Positions 51,815 through 59,304 of a stretch of DNA of 64,000 nucleotides are shown here, one piece after another. The notes below the pieces were generated by a model. The model did not search any database, was not told where the DNA came from, and saw only the letters and a program-made list of their open reading frames with translations. How positions within the stretch are numbered: position 1 is the stretch's first letter; every line of letters starts with the position of its first letter. Origin of the DNA: Amycolatopsis sp. A133 (GTDB taxonomy: Bacteria > Actinomycetota > Actinomycetes > Mycobacteriales > Pseudonocardiaceae); assembly GCF_031082405.1 (NCBI RefSeq), contig NZ_JAVHJU010000049.1, positions 1 through 64,000 of the forward strand. The letters run 5' to 3'. The translations under genes and the position numbers were made by a program.

Positions 51815-52033
51815 ATGATCCTCCGTCGCGCTTTCGGGGTAGTGCTGGCCGGGCTCGTCGTGTGCGCTGGGCCGGCGTCGGCGCAGACCACCGCGCCCAG
51901 TTCGCCGTCGGCTCCGGTCACCCTCGATTCGGTCGGCATCCCCAGCTGGATCTGGGTGCTGGTCTCGATCGCCGGCCTGCTCGCGGTGATTGTCGTCGGC
52001 GTGCGGCAGCTCAGGGGCCGTCGGAAGGACTAG
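51815..52033 (+). CDS. Small secreted/membrane protein
   Basis: 72 residues. A signal-like segment (AFGVVLAGLVVCAGPASAQ) is followed by a short Ser/Pro stretch and a C-terminal transmembrane helix (IWVLVSIAGLLAVIVVGV) with a basic tail RQLRGRRKD. If the signal is cleaved the mature part is a single-helix membrane protein. No family is recognised. Its last 23 bp overlap the convergent APC permease gene. Confidence 0.6.
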   Translation: MILRRAFGVVLAGLVVCAGPASAQTTAPSSPSAPVTLDSVGIPSWIWVLVSIAGLLAVIVVGVRQLRGRRKD

Positions 52034-53390
52034 GCACCGTCACGACCCACCGCGCGGGCCGTCGGCGCAGGTACCCCCACCAGTACAGCGCCGCCACGAC
52101 CAGGACCCCGGCGGTGATGCCGAGGTCGAGCGCGCTCTGCTCGACCAGGACGTAGGCCAGTGCCGCGACCGCGAGGGCCGGCACGAGCGGCCACGCCGGC
52201 ATCCGCCACACGTGCGGCTTCCGGTGCGCTGCCCGGCGCGCGCCGAGAGCGGCGGCCGAGACGCTCAGGTAGAGCGCGACGACGGCGACTCCGGTGACCC
52301 CGCTGAGCGTGTCCACCGGCACGAAGCAGAGGACGGCTTCGGACAGCCCGGTCACGAGGGTGGCGACCCACGGCGAGCCGAACCGGGCGCCGACCACGCT
52401 CATCGCGCGGTTCACCGGCGCCGGCCACGCCTGATCGCGCGCGGAGGCGTAGAGCACCCGCGAGTTCTGGACGACCATGACGATCACCGCGTTGACGATC
52501 GCCGCGGCGATGCAGAGGCTGATCGCCACCCCGACGGCACTCGTGCTCCAGCTCGTGACGAGCGCGGTCAGGTCGACCCCGGCGAGCGCGGCGGTGTCCG
52601 GCATGGCCAGCGTGATCGCGACGACCGGCACGAGGATGACCACGGCGCTGATCCCGAGCGTCCAGAACACCGTCCGCGCGACGGTCCGGCGCGGCTCGCG
52701 CATTTCCTCGGCGAGGTAAACGGCGGTGCTGAAGCCCTGCACCACGAACAGCGCGACGGCGAGCCCGGCGACGACGGCGATCAGCCCGATCCCGCTCGGG
52801 CCGAGGGCCGGCTTCAGCAGCACGGCCGGGCTCTGCGTGGTGTGCGTGAAGCCGAGCAGCGACACGACGAAGACGGCGACGATCTCGATGACCAGGAAGA
52901 TGCCGGTGATCCAGGCGTTGGACCGCAGGTTCAGCAGCCCCATCACGGTGCCCGCGAGCATGACGAGCGCACCGGCGGCCGACGGGCTGACGTCGGCCAC
53001 GGCGGCGAGGTAGTCGGCGACGCCGATGGCGATGATCGGCGGCACGACGAGGATGACGACGAAGGACAGCATGAACGTCAGCCAGCCGGCGAACCGGTTC
53101 GCCACCGTCGTCACCATCGCGTATTCGCCGCCGGAGCTCGGTACCAGCGTGCCGAGTTCGGAGTAGCAGAAGGCGATCCCGACGCAGAGCAGCACCGCCA
53201 GCGCGATGGCGAGCGCGGTGCCGGTGCCGAGGTCGGCGAACAGCGGGGGCACGAGGACGAACAGTGACGACGCCGGCGTCACGCAGCTGAGCGTGAGGAG
53301 CGTGCCGCCGCCGACGCCGATGGACCGGGTGAGCGTGCGGGTGCGGGCCGGGGCGGCGGTGACGTCGGGCGGGGCGGGAGTGCGGGGCAT
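52011..53390 (-). CDS. APC-family amino acid permease
   Basis: 459 residues with about 12 hydrophobic helices. The N-terminal SIGVGGGTLLTLSCVTPASSLFVLVP and the central LGTLVPSSGGEYAMV are typical of amino acid/polyamine/organocation permeases. The gene is divergent from an Lrp regulator and close to an aminotransferase, so it probably imports the amine or amino acid used by that enzyme. ATG at 53390 follows GGAGGG. Operator sites at 53463-53510 lie before it. Confidence 0.88.
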   Translation of the reverse strand: MPRTPAPPDVTAAPARTRTLTRSIGVGGGTLLTLSCVTPASSLFVLVPPLFADLGTGTALAIALAVLLCVGIAFCYSELGTLVPSSGGEYAMVTTVANRFAGWLTFMLSFVVILVVPPIIAIGVADYLAAVADVSPSAAGALVMLAGTVMGLLNLRSNAWITGIFLVIEIVAVFVVSLLGFTHTTQSPAVLLKPALGPSGIGLIAVVAGLAVALFVVQGFSTAVYLAEEMREPRRTVARTVFWTLGISAVVILVPVVAITLAMPDTAALAGVDLTALVTSWSTSAVGVAISLCIAAAIVNAVIVMVVQNSRVLYASARDQAWPAPVNRAMSVVGARFGSPWVATLVTGLSEAVLCFVPVDTLSGVTGVAVVALYLSVSAAALGARRAAHRKPHVWRMPAWPLVPALAVAALAYVLVEQSALDLGITAGVLVVAALYWWGYLRRRPARWVVTVPSPSDGP

Positions 53391-53462
53391 GGCGTTCCCT
53401 CCGGCCGGGAGCAGGGTGCGACGGATGGAACAGCACCGATTTGGTGTTGTCAACGCGGCCAG

Positions 53463-53510
53463 GACGACTAAATCCGTTGTCTTATGCGGCTGTGGCATTC
53501 GGATTTAGTC
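53463..53510. promoter_or_regulatory. Paired Lrp-type operators before permease and lrp
   Basis: GACGACTAAATCCG (53463-53476) and the inverted CGGATTTAGTC (53500-53510) form 11-bp perfect arms 23 nt apart. Similar sites recur at 54058-54133. The 180-bp spacer serves the divergent permease and Lrp genes. Confidence 0.75.
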
Positions 53511-53570
53511 ACTCATCGTCACGGCGTGGCGGGTTTGCCTGCGCTGGCCCGCGTCGGGGATGATCCGGGC

Positions 53571-54053
53571 GTGAGCAGCCAGGACACGACCGGCCGGCCC
53601 GCCCCGCCGGTGCTCGACGACATCTCGCGGCAGATCATCGCGCAGCTGCAGGAGGACGGGCGGCGCGCGTACGCGACGATCGGCAAGGCGGTCGGCCTGT
53701 CGGAGGCGGCCGTCCGGCAGCGGGTGCAGCGGCTGTCCGACTCCGGTGTCATCCAGATCGTCGCGGTCTCGGATCCGTTGCAGGTCGGGCTGTTCCGGCA
53801 GGCGATGATCGCGATCACCGTCGACGGCCCGCTGGAGCCGGTCGGCGACGCACTGGCCGAAATGGACGAGATCGCCTACGTGATCCTCTGCGCCGGGCGC
53901 TACGACCTGCTCTGCGAGGCCGTCTGCGCGGACGACGAGGCGCTCCTCCAGCTGATCTCGACGCGGATCCGGGCCCTGCCCGGCGTCCGCCACGCCGAGG
54001 CGATGGTCTACCTCAAGCTGCGGAAACAGACCTACCAGTGGGGCACTCGCTGA
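53571..54053 (+). CDS. Lrp/AsnC family regulator
   Basis: About 160 residues. The N-terminal helix-turn-helix (about 20-70) reads AYATIGKAVGLSEAAVRQRVQRLSDSGVI, then the RAM ligand domain (about 85-160) with EIAYVILCAGRYDLLCEAVCAD. Lrp-like proteins respond to amino acids. GTG at 53571. It is flanked by repeated operator sites, so it most likely autoregulates and controls the permease and aminotransferase. Confidence 0.9.
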   Translation: MSSQDTTGRPAPPVLDDISRQIIAQLQEDGRRAYATIGKAVGLSEAAVRQRVQRLSDSGVIQIVAVSDPLQVGLFRQAMIAITVDGPLEPVGDALAEMDEIAYVILCAGRYDLLCEAVCADDEALLQLISTRIRALPGVRHAEAMVYLKLRKQTYQWGTR

Positions 54054-54057
54054 CCGT

Positions 54058-54133
54058 GACGACTAAATCCGAAGGTAGCCAGCCGAAGATGACCATGGAT
54101 TAGTCGTCGAAGTTGGTCTGGACGACTGAAACG
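54058..54133. promoter_or_regulatory. Cluster of Lrp-type operator sites before aminotransferase
   Basis: GACGACTAAATCCG (54058-54071), the inverted GGATTAGTCGTC (54097-54108) and a weaker GACGACTGAAACG (54121-54133) share the motif seen upstream of lrp. They are spaced by 30-50 bp and lie just before the aminotransferase start at 54171. Confidence 0.75.
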
Positions 54134-54170
54134 CTTGCCTGAGTGGGGCCGGGCGTGCGATAACCGAGGC

Positions 54171-55562
54171 ATGACCACTACCGCCGACCTCGCCTCCGTC
54201 GACGCTTCCGGCCTCGCCCAGGCCGCTCGCAGCAACCTCTGGATGCACTTCACCCGGCACTCCGCCTACGACGAGAGCGACGTCCCGGTGATCGTGCGCG
54301 GCGAAGGCCCGTACATCTGGGACGCCCGCGGGAAGCGGTACCTGGACGGGCTCGCCGGGCTGTTCGCGGTCCAGGTCGGCCACGGCCGCGAGGAACTCGC
54401 CGAAGCCGCCGCGCGGCAGACGAAACAGCTCGCGTACTTCCCGCTGTGGGGGCACGCGCACCCGGCGGCGATCGAACTGGCTTCACGGCTGGCCGAGGCG
54501 TCGCCCGGCGACCTGAACCGCGTGTTCTTCACCGTGAGCGGCGGGGAATCGGTCGAGACGGCGTGGAAGCTCGCGAAGCAGTACTTCAAGCTCGTCGGAA
54601 AACCGGGCAAGCACAAGGTGATCAGCCGCGCGCTGGCCTACCACGGGACGTCGCAGGGCGCGCTGTCGATCACCGGCATCCCCGGCGCGAAGGCGGACTT
54701 CGAGCCGCTGGTGCCGAGCACCCTGCGGGTGCCGAACACGAACTTCTACCGCGCACCCGAGCACGCCGACGACTACGAGGCTTACGGCCGCTGGGCCGCC
54801 GACCAGATCGAGCAGGCGATCGAGTTCGAGGGCGCGGACACCGTCGCCGCGGTGTTCCTGGAGCCGGTGCAGAACACCGGTGGCTGCTTCGTGCCGCCGC
54901 CCGGCTACTTCGCGCGGGTCCGCGAGATCTGCGACAAGCACGACGTGCTGCTGGTGTCCGACGAGGTGATCTGCGCGTTCGGCCGGGTGGGGTACGACTT
55001 CGCGGCCAAGCGGTACGGCTACCAGCCGGACGTCATCACCACCGCGAAGGGGCTGACGTCGGGGTACGCCCCGCTGGGGGCGGTGCTGGCTTCGGAGCGG
55101 TTGATGGAGCCGTTCACCCGCGGCGCGACGACGTTCATGCACGGGTCCACCTACGGCGGGCACCCGGTGTCGTGCGCGGTGGCGCTGGCCAACCTCGACC
55201 TGATCGCCCGGGAGGACCTCTACGGCCACGTGCTGGACCGCGAGGCGGCCTTCCGGTCCACTTTGGACAAACTGACCGACCTGCCGATCGTCGGCGACGT
55301 CCGGGGCGCGGGGTTCTTCTACGGCATCGAGCTGGTGAAGGACAAGACGACCAAGGAGACCTTCACCGCCGGCGAATCCGAGCGCGTGCTGCGCGGGTTC
55401 CTTTCCGAGGCGCTGTTCGAGGCCGGGTTGTACTGCCGCGCCGACGACCGCGCCGAGCCCGTCGTGCAGCTGTCGCCGCCGCTGATCTGCGACCAGGCGC
55501 AGTTCGACGAGATGGAGCAGATCCTGCGCGACACCCTGACCCGCGCCTGGAAGCTGCTGTAG
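54171..55562 (+). CDS. Class III PLP aminotransferase
   Basis: 463 residues of the omega-aminotransferase family. Substrate-side [22 protein letters not shown], the PLP segment with [10 protein letters not shown], and the catalytic Lys293 in [16 protein letters not shown] are present. The family handles beta-alanine, GABA, putrescine or related amines. The adjacent permease and Lrp regulator, with shared operators, suggest a small amine-utilisation regulon. The precise substrate cannot be set. Confidence 0.92.
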   Translation: MTTTADLASVDASGLAQAARSNLWMHFTRHSAYDESDVPVIVRGEGPYIWDARGKRYLDGLAGLFAVQVGHGREELAEAAARQTKQLAYFPLWGHAHPAAIELASRLAEASPGDLNRVFFTVSGGESVETAWKLAKQYFKLVGKPGKHKVISRALAYHGTSQGALSITGIPGAKADFEPLVPSTLRVPNTNFYRAPEHADDYEAYGRWAADQIEQAIEFEGADTVAAVFLEPVQNTGGCFVPPPGYFARVREICDKHDVLLVSDEVICAFGRVGYDFAAKRYGYQPDVITTAKGLTSGYAPLGAVLASERLMEPFTRGATTFMHGSTYGGHPVSCAVALANLDLIAREDLYGHVLDREAAFRSTLDKLTDLPIVGDVRGAGFFYGIELVKDKTTKETFTAGESERVLRGFLSEALFEAGLYCRADDRAEPVVQLSPPLICDQAQFDEMEQILRDTLTRAWKLL

Positions 55563-55581
55563 CCGTTGGCCTCCGGCCCCG

Positions 55582-55606
55582 GTTTTCCACGATACCGGGG
55601 GGGTAC
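55582..55606 (+). promoter_or_regulatory. SigB/SigF-like promoter
   Basis: GTTTT (55582-55586), 14 nt, GGGTAC (55601-55606) is a full consensus match. It lies 210 bp before the P450 start, leaving a long 5' leader; a closer promoter cannot be excluded. Confidence 0.55.
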
Positions 55607-55815
55607 CGAAAATTCCGGTTCGCCGGGTCTTTCGGTCCGCCGGTCGCGCGGTTATGCGAGCCGCGGCGCTGGCCCGATCGGGCGGGAACCCGCGTTCCCC
55701 GCCCGGCGGCCGGGTCCGGTGGGTACCGTGGGGTGCGGGGGGGACCGGGGGAGCGGCCGGTGACCGGCCCGCCCGTGTCCGCGCCGATCGGCCGCGCACC
55801 CGGGGAGGAGACCCG

Positions 55816-57024
55816 ATGACCGCCACCACGGACAGCCCGCGCCTGCCGTTCGAGCGGCCGAACGTCCTGGAGATCGCGCCGCTGTTCGAGGTGCTGCGCC
55901 GGCGGGGACCGGTGGTTCCGGTGACCACCCCGGCCGGGGACCCGGCCTGGCTGGTCACCGGGTTCGAGCAGGTCCGGGCGGTGTTCACCGACCCGCGGTT
56001 CGGCCGTTCGCACCCGGCGCCGGAAGAGGCGTCGGCGCTGTCGGACGCGGCGATCCTCAGCCGTCCGCAGGGCGACCACGAGACCGAGCACACCGAGCAC
56101 GCGCGGATGCGGCGGATGCTCGTGCCCGCCTTCTCCGCCAACCGGATCCGCCGGCTCGCCGGTCACGTCCAGGAGTTCGCCGACGGCTGCTTCGACGCGA
56201 TGGAGCGGGCCCGCCGCGACGGCGATCCGGTCGACCTGCACGAGCACCTTTCGTTCCCGCTGCCGGTGCTGGTGATCTGCGAGCTGCTCGGCGTCCCGTA
56301 CGAAGACCGGGACACTTTCCGGGTGCTGTCCGACCGGATGGGCCGGATGGACATCGGCGACGGCGCGGACGCGGCGCTCGACGAGTTCACCGCCTACATG
56401 AGCCGGCTCGCGGCGGCCAAGCGGCGCGATCCCGGCCAGGACGTCGTCTCCGACATGGTCCGCGCGCAGGCCGGCGATCCGTCGTTCGGCGACGACGACC
56501 TCGCCCGGCTCGCCGCCGGCCTGCTGTTCGCCGGCCACGAGACAACCTCCAACCGGATCGACCTCGGCGTGCTCTACCTGCTCACCGACCTCGCCCGCCG
56601 CGACGCGCTGGCCGCCGACCCCGAGGGGCGGGTGCACGGCGTGGTGGAGGAGATCCTGCGGCTGTCCGCCCCGAGCGGCCTCGGTGTCCTGCGGTACGCG
56701 CACGACGACGTCGAGCTCGGCGGCGTCACGATCGCCCGCGGTGACGCGGTCGTGCTGTCGATCGCGGCCGCGAACCGGGACGCGTCGGTGTTCCCCGCCG
56801 CGGAGACGTTCGACCCGGACCGCAAACCGAACTCGCACGTCGCCTTCGCCCACGGCGGCTGGTTCTGCATCGGCGCGAGCCTGGCCCGCACCGAGCTGCG
56901 CGTCGTGTTCGGGTCGTTGTTCCGGCGGTTCCCGGGCTTGCGCCTGGCCGTCGGCGTTGATGAACTCCACGTCCGGACCAACCGTGTCACCGGGGGAGTG
57001 GACCGCGTGCCGGTCCTCTGGTAG
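55816..57024 (+). CDS. Cytochrome P450
   Basis: 402 residues. Oxygen-binding AGHETT is at about 239-244, ExxR at Glu279-Arg282 (EILR), and the haem-binding Cys351 is in [14 protein letters not shown], where Phe replaces the usual His/Arg before Cys. It resembles bacterial class I P450s of secondary metabolism; the substrate is unknown and no ferredoxin gene is adjacent. ATG 55816 follows GGGGAGGAG. Confidence 0.92.
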   Translation: MTATTDSPRLPFERPNVLEIAPLFEVLRRRGPVVPVTTPAGDPAWLVTGFEQVRAVFTDPRFGRSHPAPEEASALSDAAILSRPQGDHETEHTEHARMRRMLVPAFSANRIRRLAGHVQEFADGCFDAMERARRDGDPVDLHEHLSFPLPVLVICELLGVPYEDRDTFRVLSDRMGRMDIGDGADAALDEFTAYMSRLAAAKRRDPGQDVVSDMVRAQAGDPSFGDDDLARLAAGLLFAGHETTSNRIDLGVLYLLTDLARRDALAADPEGRVHGVVEEILRLSAPSGLGVLRYAHDDVELGGVTIARGDAVVLSIAAANRDASVFPAAETFDPDRKPNSHVAFAHGGWFCIGASLARTELRVVFGSLFRRFPGLRLAVGVDELHVRTNRVTGGVDRVPVLW

Positions 57025-57055
57025 ACCATCGGCGGTCGTGAGTGGAGGAAAAGAC

Positions 57056-57445
57056 GTGACCCTGTGGGACAAGCTCGGGATGGACGACAAGCTCGTCAAG
57101 GTGCTCCAGGACATCCCGCCGGGGCCCGACGCCTCGGAGTTCGGCCGGGCCTACGTCACGATCCACCAGCTGGCCGTCGAGCTGGACCAGCGGTTCCCCG
57201 AGGTGCGCAGCCAGCTCGACGTGCCGCTGGGCGGCGGCGCGACCCGGCACGCGGGGCTGGTCGAGTTGCTCGGCAAGGAGCTGGTGGACAAGATCAAGCG
57301 CTACGGCGACGTCTACCCGATCGAAGCCGCGCAGTTGTCGTCGGTGCGGTTCCGCGAACTGCGGCTGCGCGGTCCCGGCGGGCGCGACCTGGTCGGCGCG
57401 TCGAAGAAGGACCTGCCGCTGATCCGCCTGCGGCCGAAGGACTGA
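57056..57445 (+). CDS. P450-associated conserved protein
   Basis: 129 residues. The N-terminal LWDKLGMDDKLVKVLQDIPPGPD and GRAYVTIHQLAVELDQRFPEV are probably helical and recur in small actinobacterial proteins I know only as hypothetical. GTG at 57056 with GGAGG upstream, 31 bp after the P450 stop, so they are probably co-transcribed. The function is unknown; it may aid the P450 or act with the response regulator gene that follows. Confidence 0.65.
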   Translation: MTLWDKLGMDDKLVKVLQDIPPGPDASEFGRAYVTIHQLAVELDQRFPEVRSQLDVPLGGGATRHAGLVELLGKELVDKIKRYGDVYPIEAAQLSSVRFRELRLRGPGGRDLVGASKKDLPLIRLRPKD

Positions 57446-57448
57446 CGG

Positions 57449-58081
57449 GTGCTCGCCCCGCCGGTCCGGGTTCTGGTGGCCGAGCGCGACCCGGCGGTGC
57501 GAGCCCGCCTGAGCACGATCCTCGCCGAGGCGGACGGCATCGAGCTGGTCGGCGCGGTCCCCGATCCGGCGGCGGCCCGGGCCGGCTCGCCGGACGTGCT
57601 GCTGCTGGACCTGCGCCTTAGCCGGCCGGACCCGCTGCCCCGCCGCCCGGCGGTGGTGGCGCTGGCGACGTTCGACTCGGACGCGGAAATCCTGCGCGCG
57701 CTCCGCGACGGCGCGGCGGGGTTCGTGCTGCGTTCGGCCCCGCGACGGGACCTGATCAAGGTGATCCGCCTGGCGGCGGACGGCCACCTGGTGCTGTCCC
57801 CGGACGCCTCCCGCCGCCTGGTGTCGGCGGCCACGCGGTTGTCGGGCCCCCGCGACGAGCGGCTCGCCCTGGTGGACCGGTTGTCGGCCCGGGAGACGGA
57901 GGTGCTCGCGGCGATGGGCGCGGCGCTGACGAACCCGGAGATCGCCGTGCGGCTGGGGCTGCCGGAGCCGGTGGTGCGGGATTGTGTGGCCCGGGTGGTG
58001 CGCAAACTGGAGTGCCCCCACCGGACGGCGGCGGGGTTGCTGGCTTACGAGCGCGGGCTGTGCCGGCCGGGCCTGAGCTGA
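57449..58081 (+). CDS. NarL/LuxR-type response regulator with altered receiver
   Basis: 210 residues. The receiver (about 1-115) has VLVAERDPAVRARL and the phospho-Asp in DVLLLDLRLSRPD, but the first acidic pair is changed and Arg replaces the usual Lys (FVLRSAPRRDLI). The C-terminal HTH (about 140-200) reads LSARETEVLAAMGAALTNPEIAVRLGL. It starts with GTG 3 bp after the preceding gene, so it belongs to the P450 operon. No sensor kinase adjoins it; phosphorylation may not be needed. Confidence 0.82.
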   Translation: MLAPPVRVLVAERDPAVRARLSTILAEADGIELVGAVPDPAAARAGSPDVLLLDLRLSRPDPLPRRPAVVALATFDSDAEILRALRDGAAGFVLRSAPRRDLIKVIRLAADGHLVLSPDASRRLVSAATRLSGPRDERLALVDRLSARETEVLAAMGAALTNPEIAVRLGLPEPVVRDCVARVVRKLECPHRTAAGLLAYERGLCRPGLS

Positions 58082-58086
58082 CCTGA

Positions 58087-58124
58087 ACGGCTCCTTCCTG
58101 CCGACGACAACAGGAAAGAGCCGT
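58087..58124. terminator. Bidirectional hairpin terminator
   Basis: Arms 58087-58100 and 58111-58124 (14 bp, one mismatch) with a 10-nt loop lie between the response regulator and the convergent protease genes. Confidence 0.7.
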
Positions 58125-58130
58125 CCGGGG

Positions 58131-59300
58131 TCAGAAGCCCGCCAGGCCGTTCGGTACGCCGAGGCCCGTCGGGGCGTCGTAGCCGGGGCCGGCGACGCAC
58201 AGGTAGTCACCGCCGCACTTCTTGCCGGCGCCCGACGGGTCGTTGTGACCCGTGGTCACGTCGACGAACGCCGTTGCCTTGGCGTACAGGCCGGCCGGTT
58301 GGGTCGTTCCGGCTCGGCCGGACCGGCCGATCAGGCCCGCGACGAACGGGGCCGAGGCACTCGTGCCGCTCGCCGTGAGCCAGCCGCCCGCGTCCGCGTA
58401 GTGGATGGCGAGGTCCTCGGCCGCCGCCGAGACGTCCGCGACCGTGCGCTTGGCGCAGTGGGAATCCCGCTGCCACCGGGGTTTCGCGATGTACGCCGAA
58501 CAGCCGCTGCCGCTGCCCGGCCACGCCGACTCCGCCCAGCCGCGCGGCGAGTCCGGGTCGCGGGCCAGCACCGTCCCGCCGACCGCGACCGCCGAGGCCA
58601 GCACCGCCGGGTAACTCGCCGCCGTGAAACCGGTGTCGCCCGAGGAGACCACCACCGTCACGCCCGGGTGCCGGTAGTGGCTCGCATACGCCAGCGACGC
58701 ACCGCTTTCCCGGGCACCGTAGCTGTTCGACACCACCTTCGCGCCCAGCCGCACCGCCGTGTCCTCCGTCTCCGCGAGGTCGGCGAAGCCCGGGGAGTTT
58801 CCCTCCACGACGAGGATCCGGCACGACGGGCACGCCGCCGACACCATCGAGACGTCCAATGTGGACTCCAGGGCCCAGCCGAAGTCGGACGGCGGCAGGG
58901 GAGCCGCCGCGCCCTGCTGGTTCACCTTGCGGAAGCAGCCGTTCGCCGTGGTGCACGGCGGCAGGCCGTACTGCGCCCGGTACGCGGCCAGGTCGGCCTC
59001 CAGGTTCGGGGCGTCGTAGGCGATCGAGATGCCCACGACGGCATCCGGCCGCGCCTCGGCGGGCAGCCGGTAGGCCGACGCCAGATCGCCGGCACCCCAG
59101 CCGGCCGGAGCGCCGGCCGAGGTGCGGGCCGCGTCCGGTGTGTAGCTCGTGAGGCAGCGCAGCAGGCCCGGCCCCGGTTCGGGACACGCCGCGCGGGCGA
59201 CCGGCACGGCGGCCGCGGCGGGGGCGAACGCGCTCACCGCGATCGTCGCCGCGCCCACGGCGATCAGCGCGCGGAACACTCTTCTGTGCACTGTGGACAT
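58131..59300 (-). CDS. Secreted S53-like (sedolisin) serine protease
   Basis: 389 residues. A Sec signal (about 1-31, VGAATIAVSAFAPAAAA) precedes a domain with the ESTLDVSMV Glu/Asp pair and the SGTSASAPFVAG serine motif of sedolisins; the intervening KVVSNSYGA and VVVSSGDTGF strands fit the subtilase fold. It should be an acid-type secreted endopeptidase. The start is 4 bp after the upstream 713-residue protein gene, so the two are co-transcribed. The His-containing Ca site is not clearly identified. Confidence 0.83.
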   Translation of the reverse strand: MSTVHRRVFRALIAVGAATIAVSAFAPAAAAVPVARAACPEPGPGLLRCLTSYTPDAARTSAGAPAGWGAGDLASAYRLPAEARPDAVVGISIAYDAPNLEADLAAYRAQYGLPPCTTANGCFRKVNQQGAAAPLPPSDFGWALESTLDVSMVSAACPSCRILVVEGNSPGFADLAETEDTAVRLGAKVVSNSYGARESGASLAYASHYRHPGVTVVVSSGDTGFTAASYPAVLASAVAVGGTVLARDPDSPRGWAESAWPGSGSGCSAYIAKPRWQRDSHCAKRTVADVSAAAEDLAIHYADAGGWLTASGTSASAPFVAGLIGRSGRAGTTQPAGLYAKATAFVDVTTGHNDPSGAGKKCGGDYLCVAGPGYDAPTGLGVPNGLAGF

Positions 59301-59304
59301 CCCC

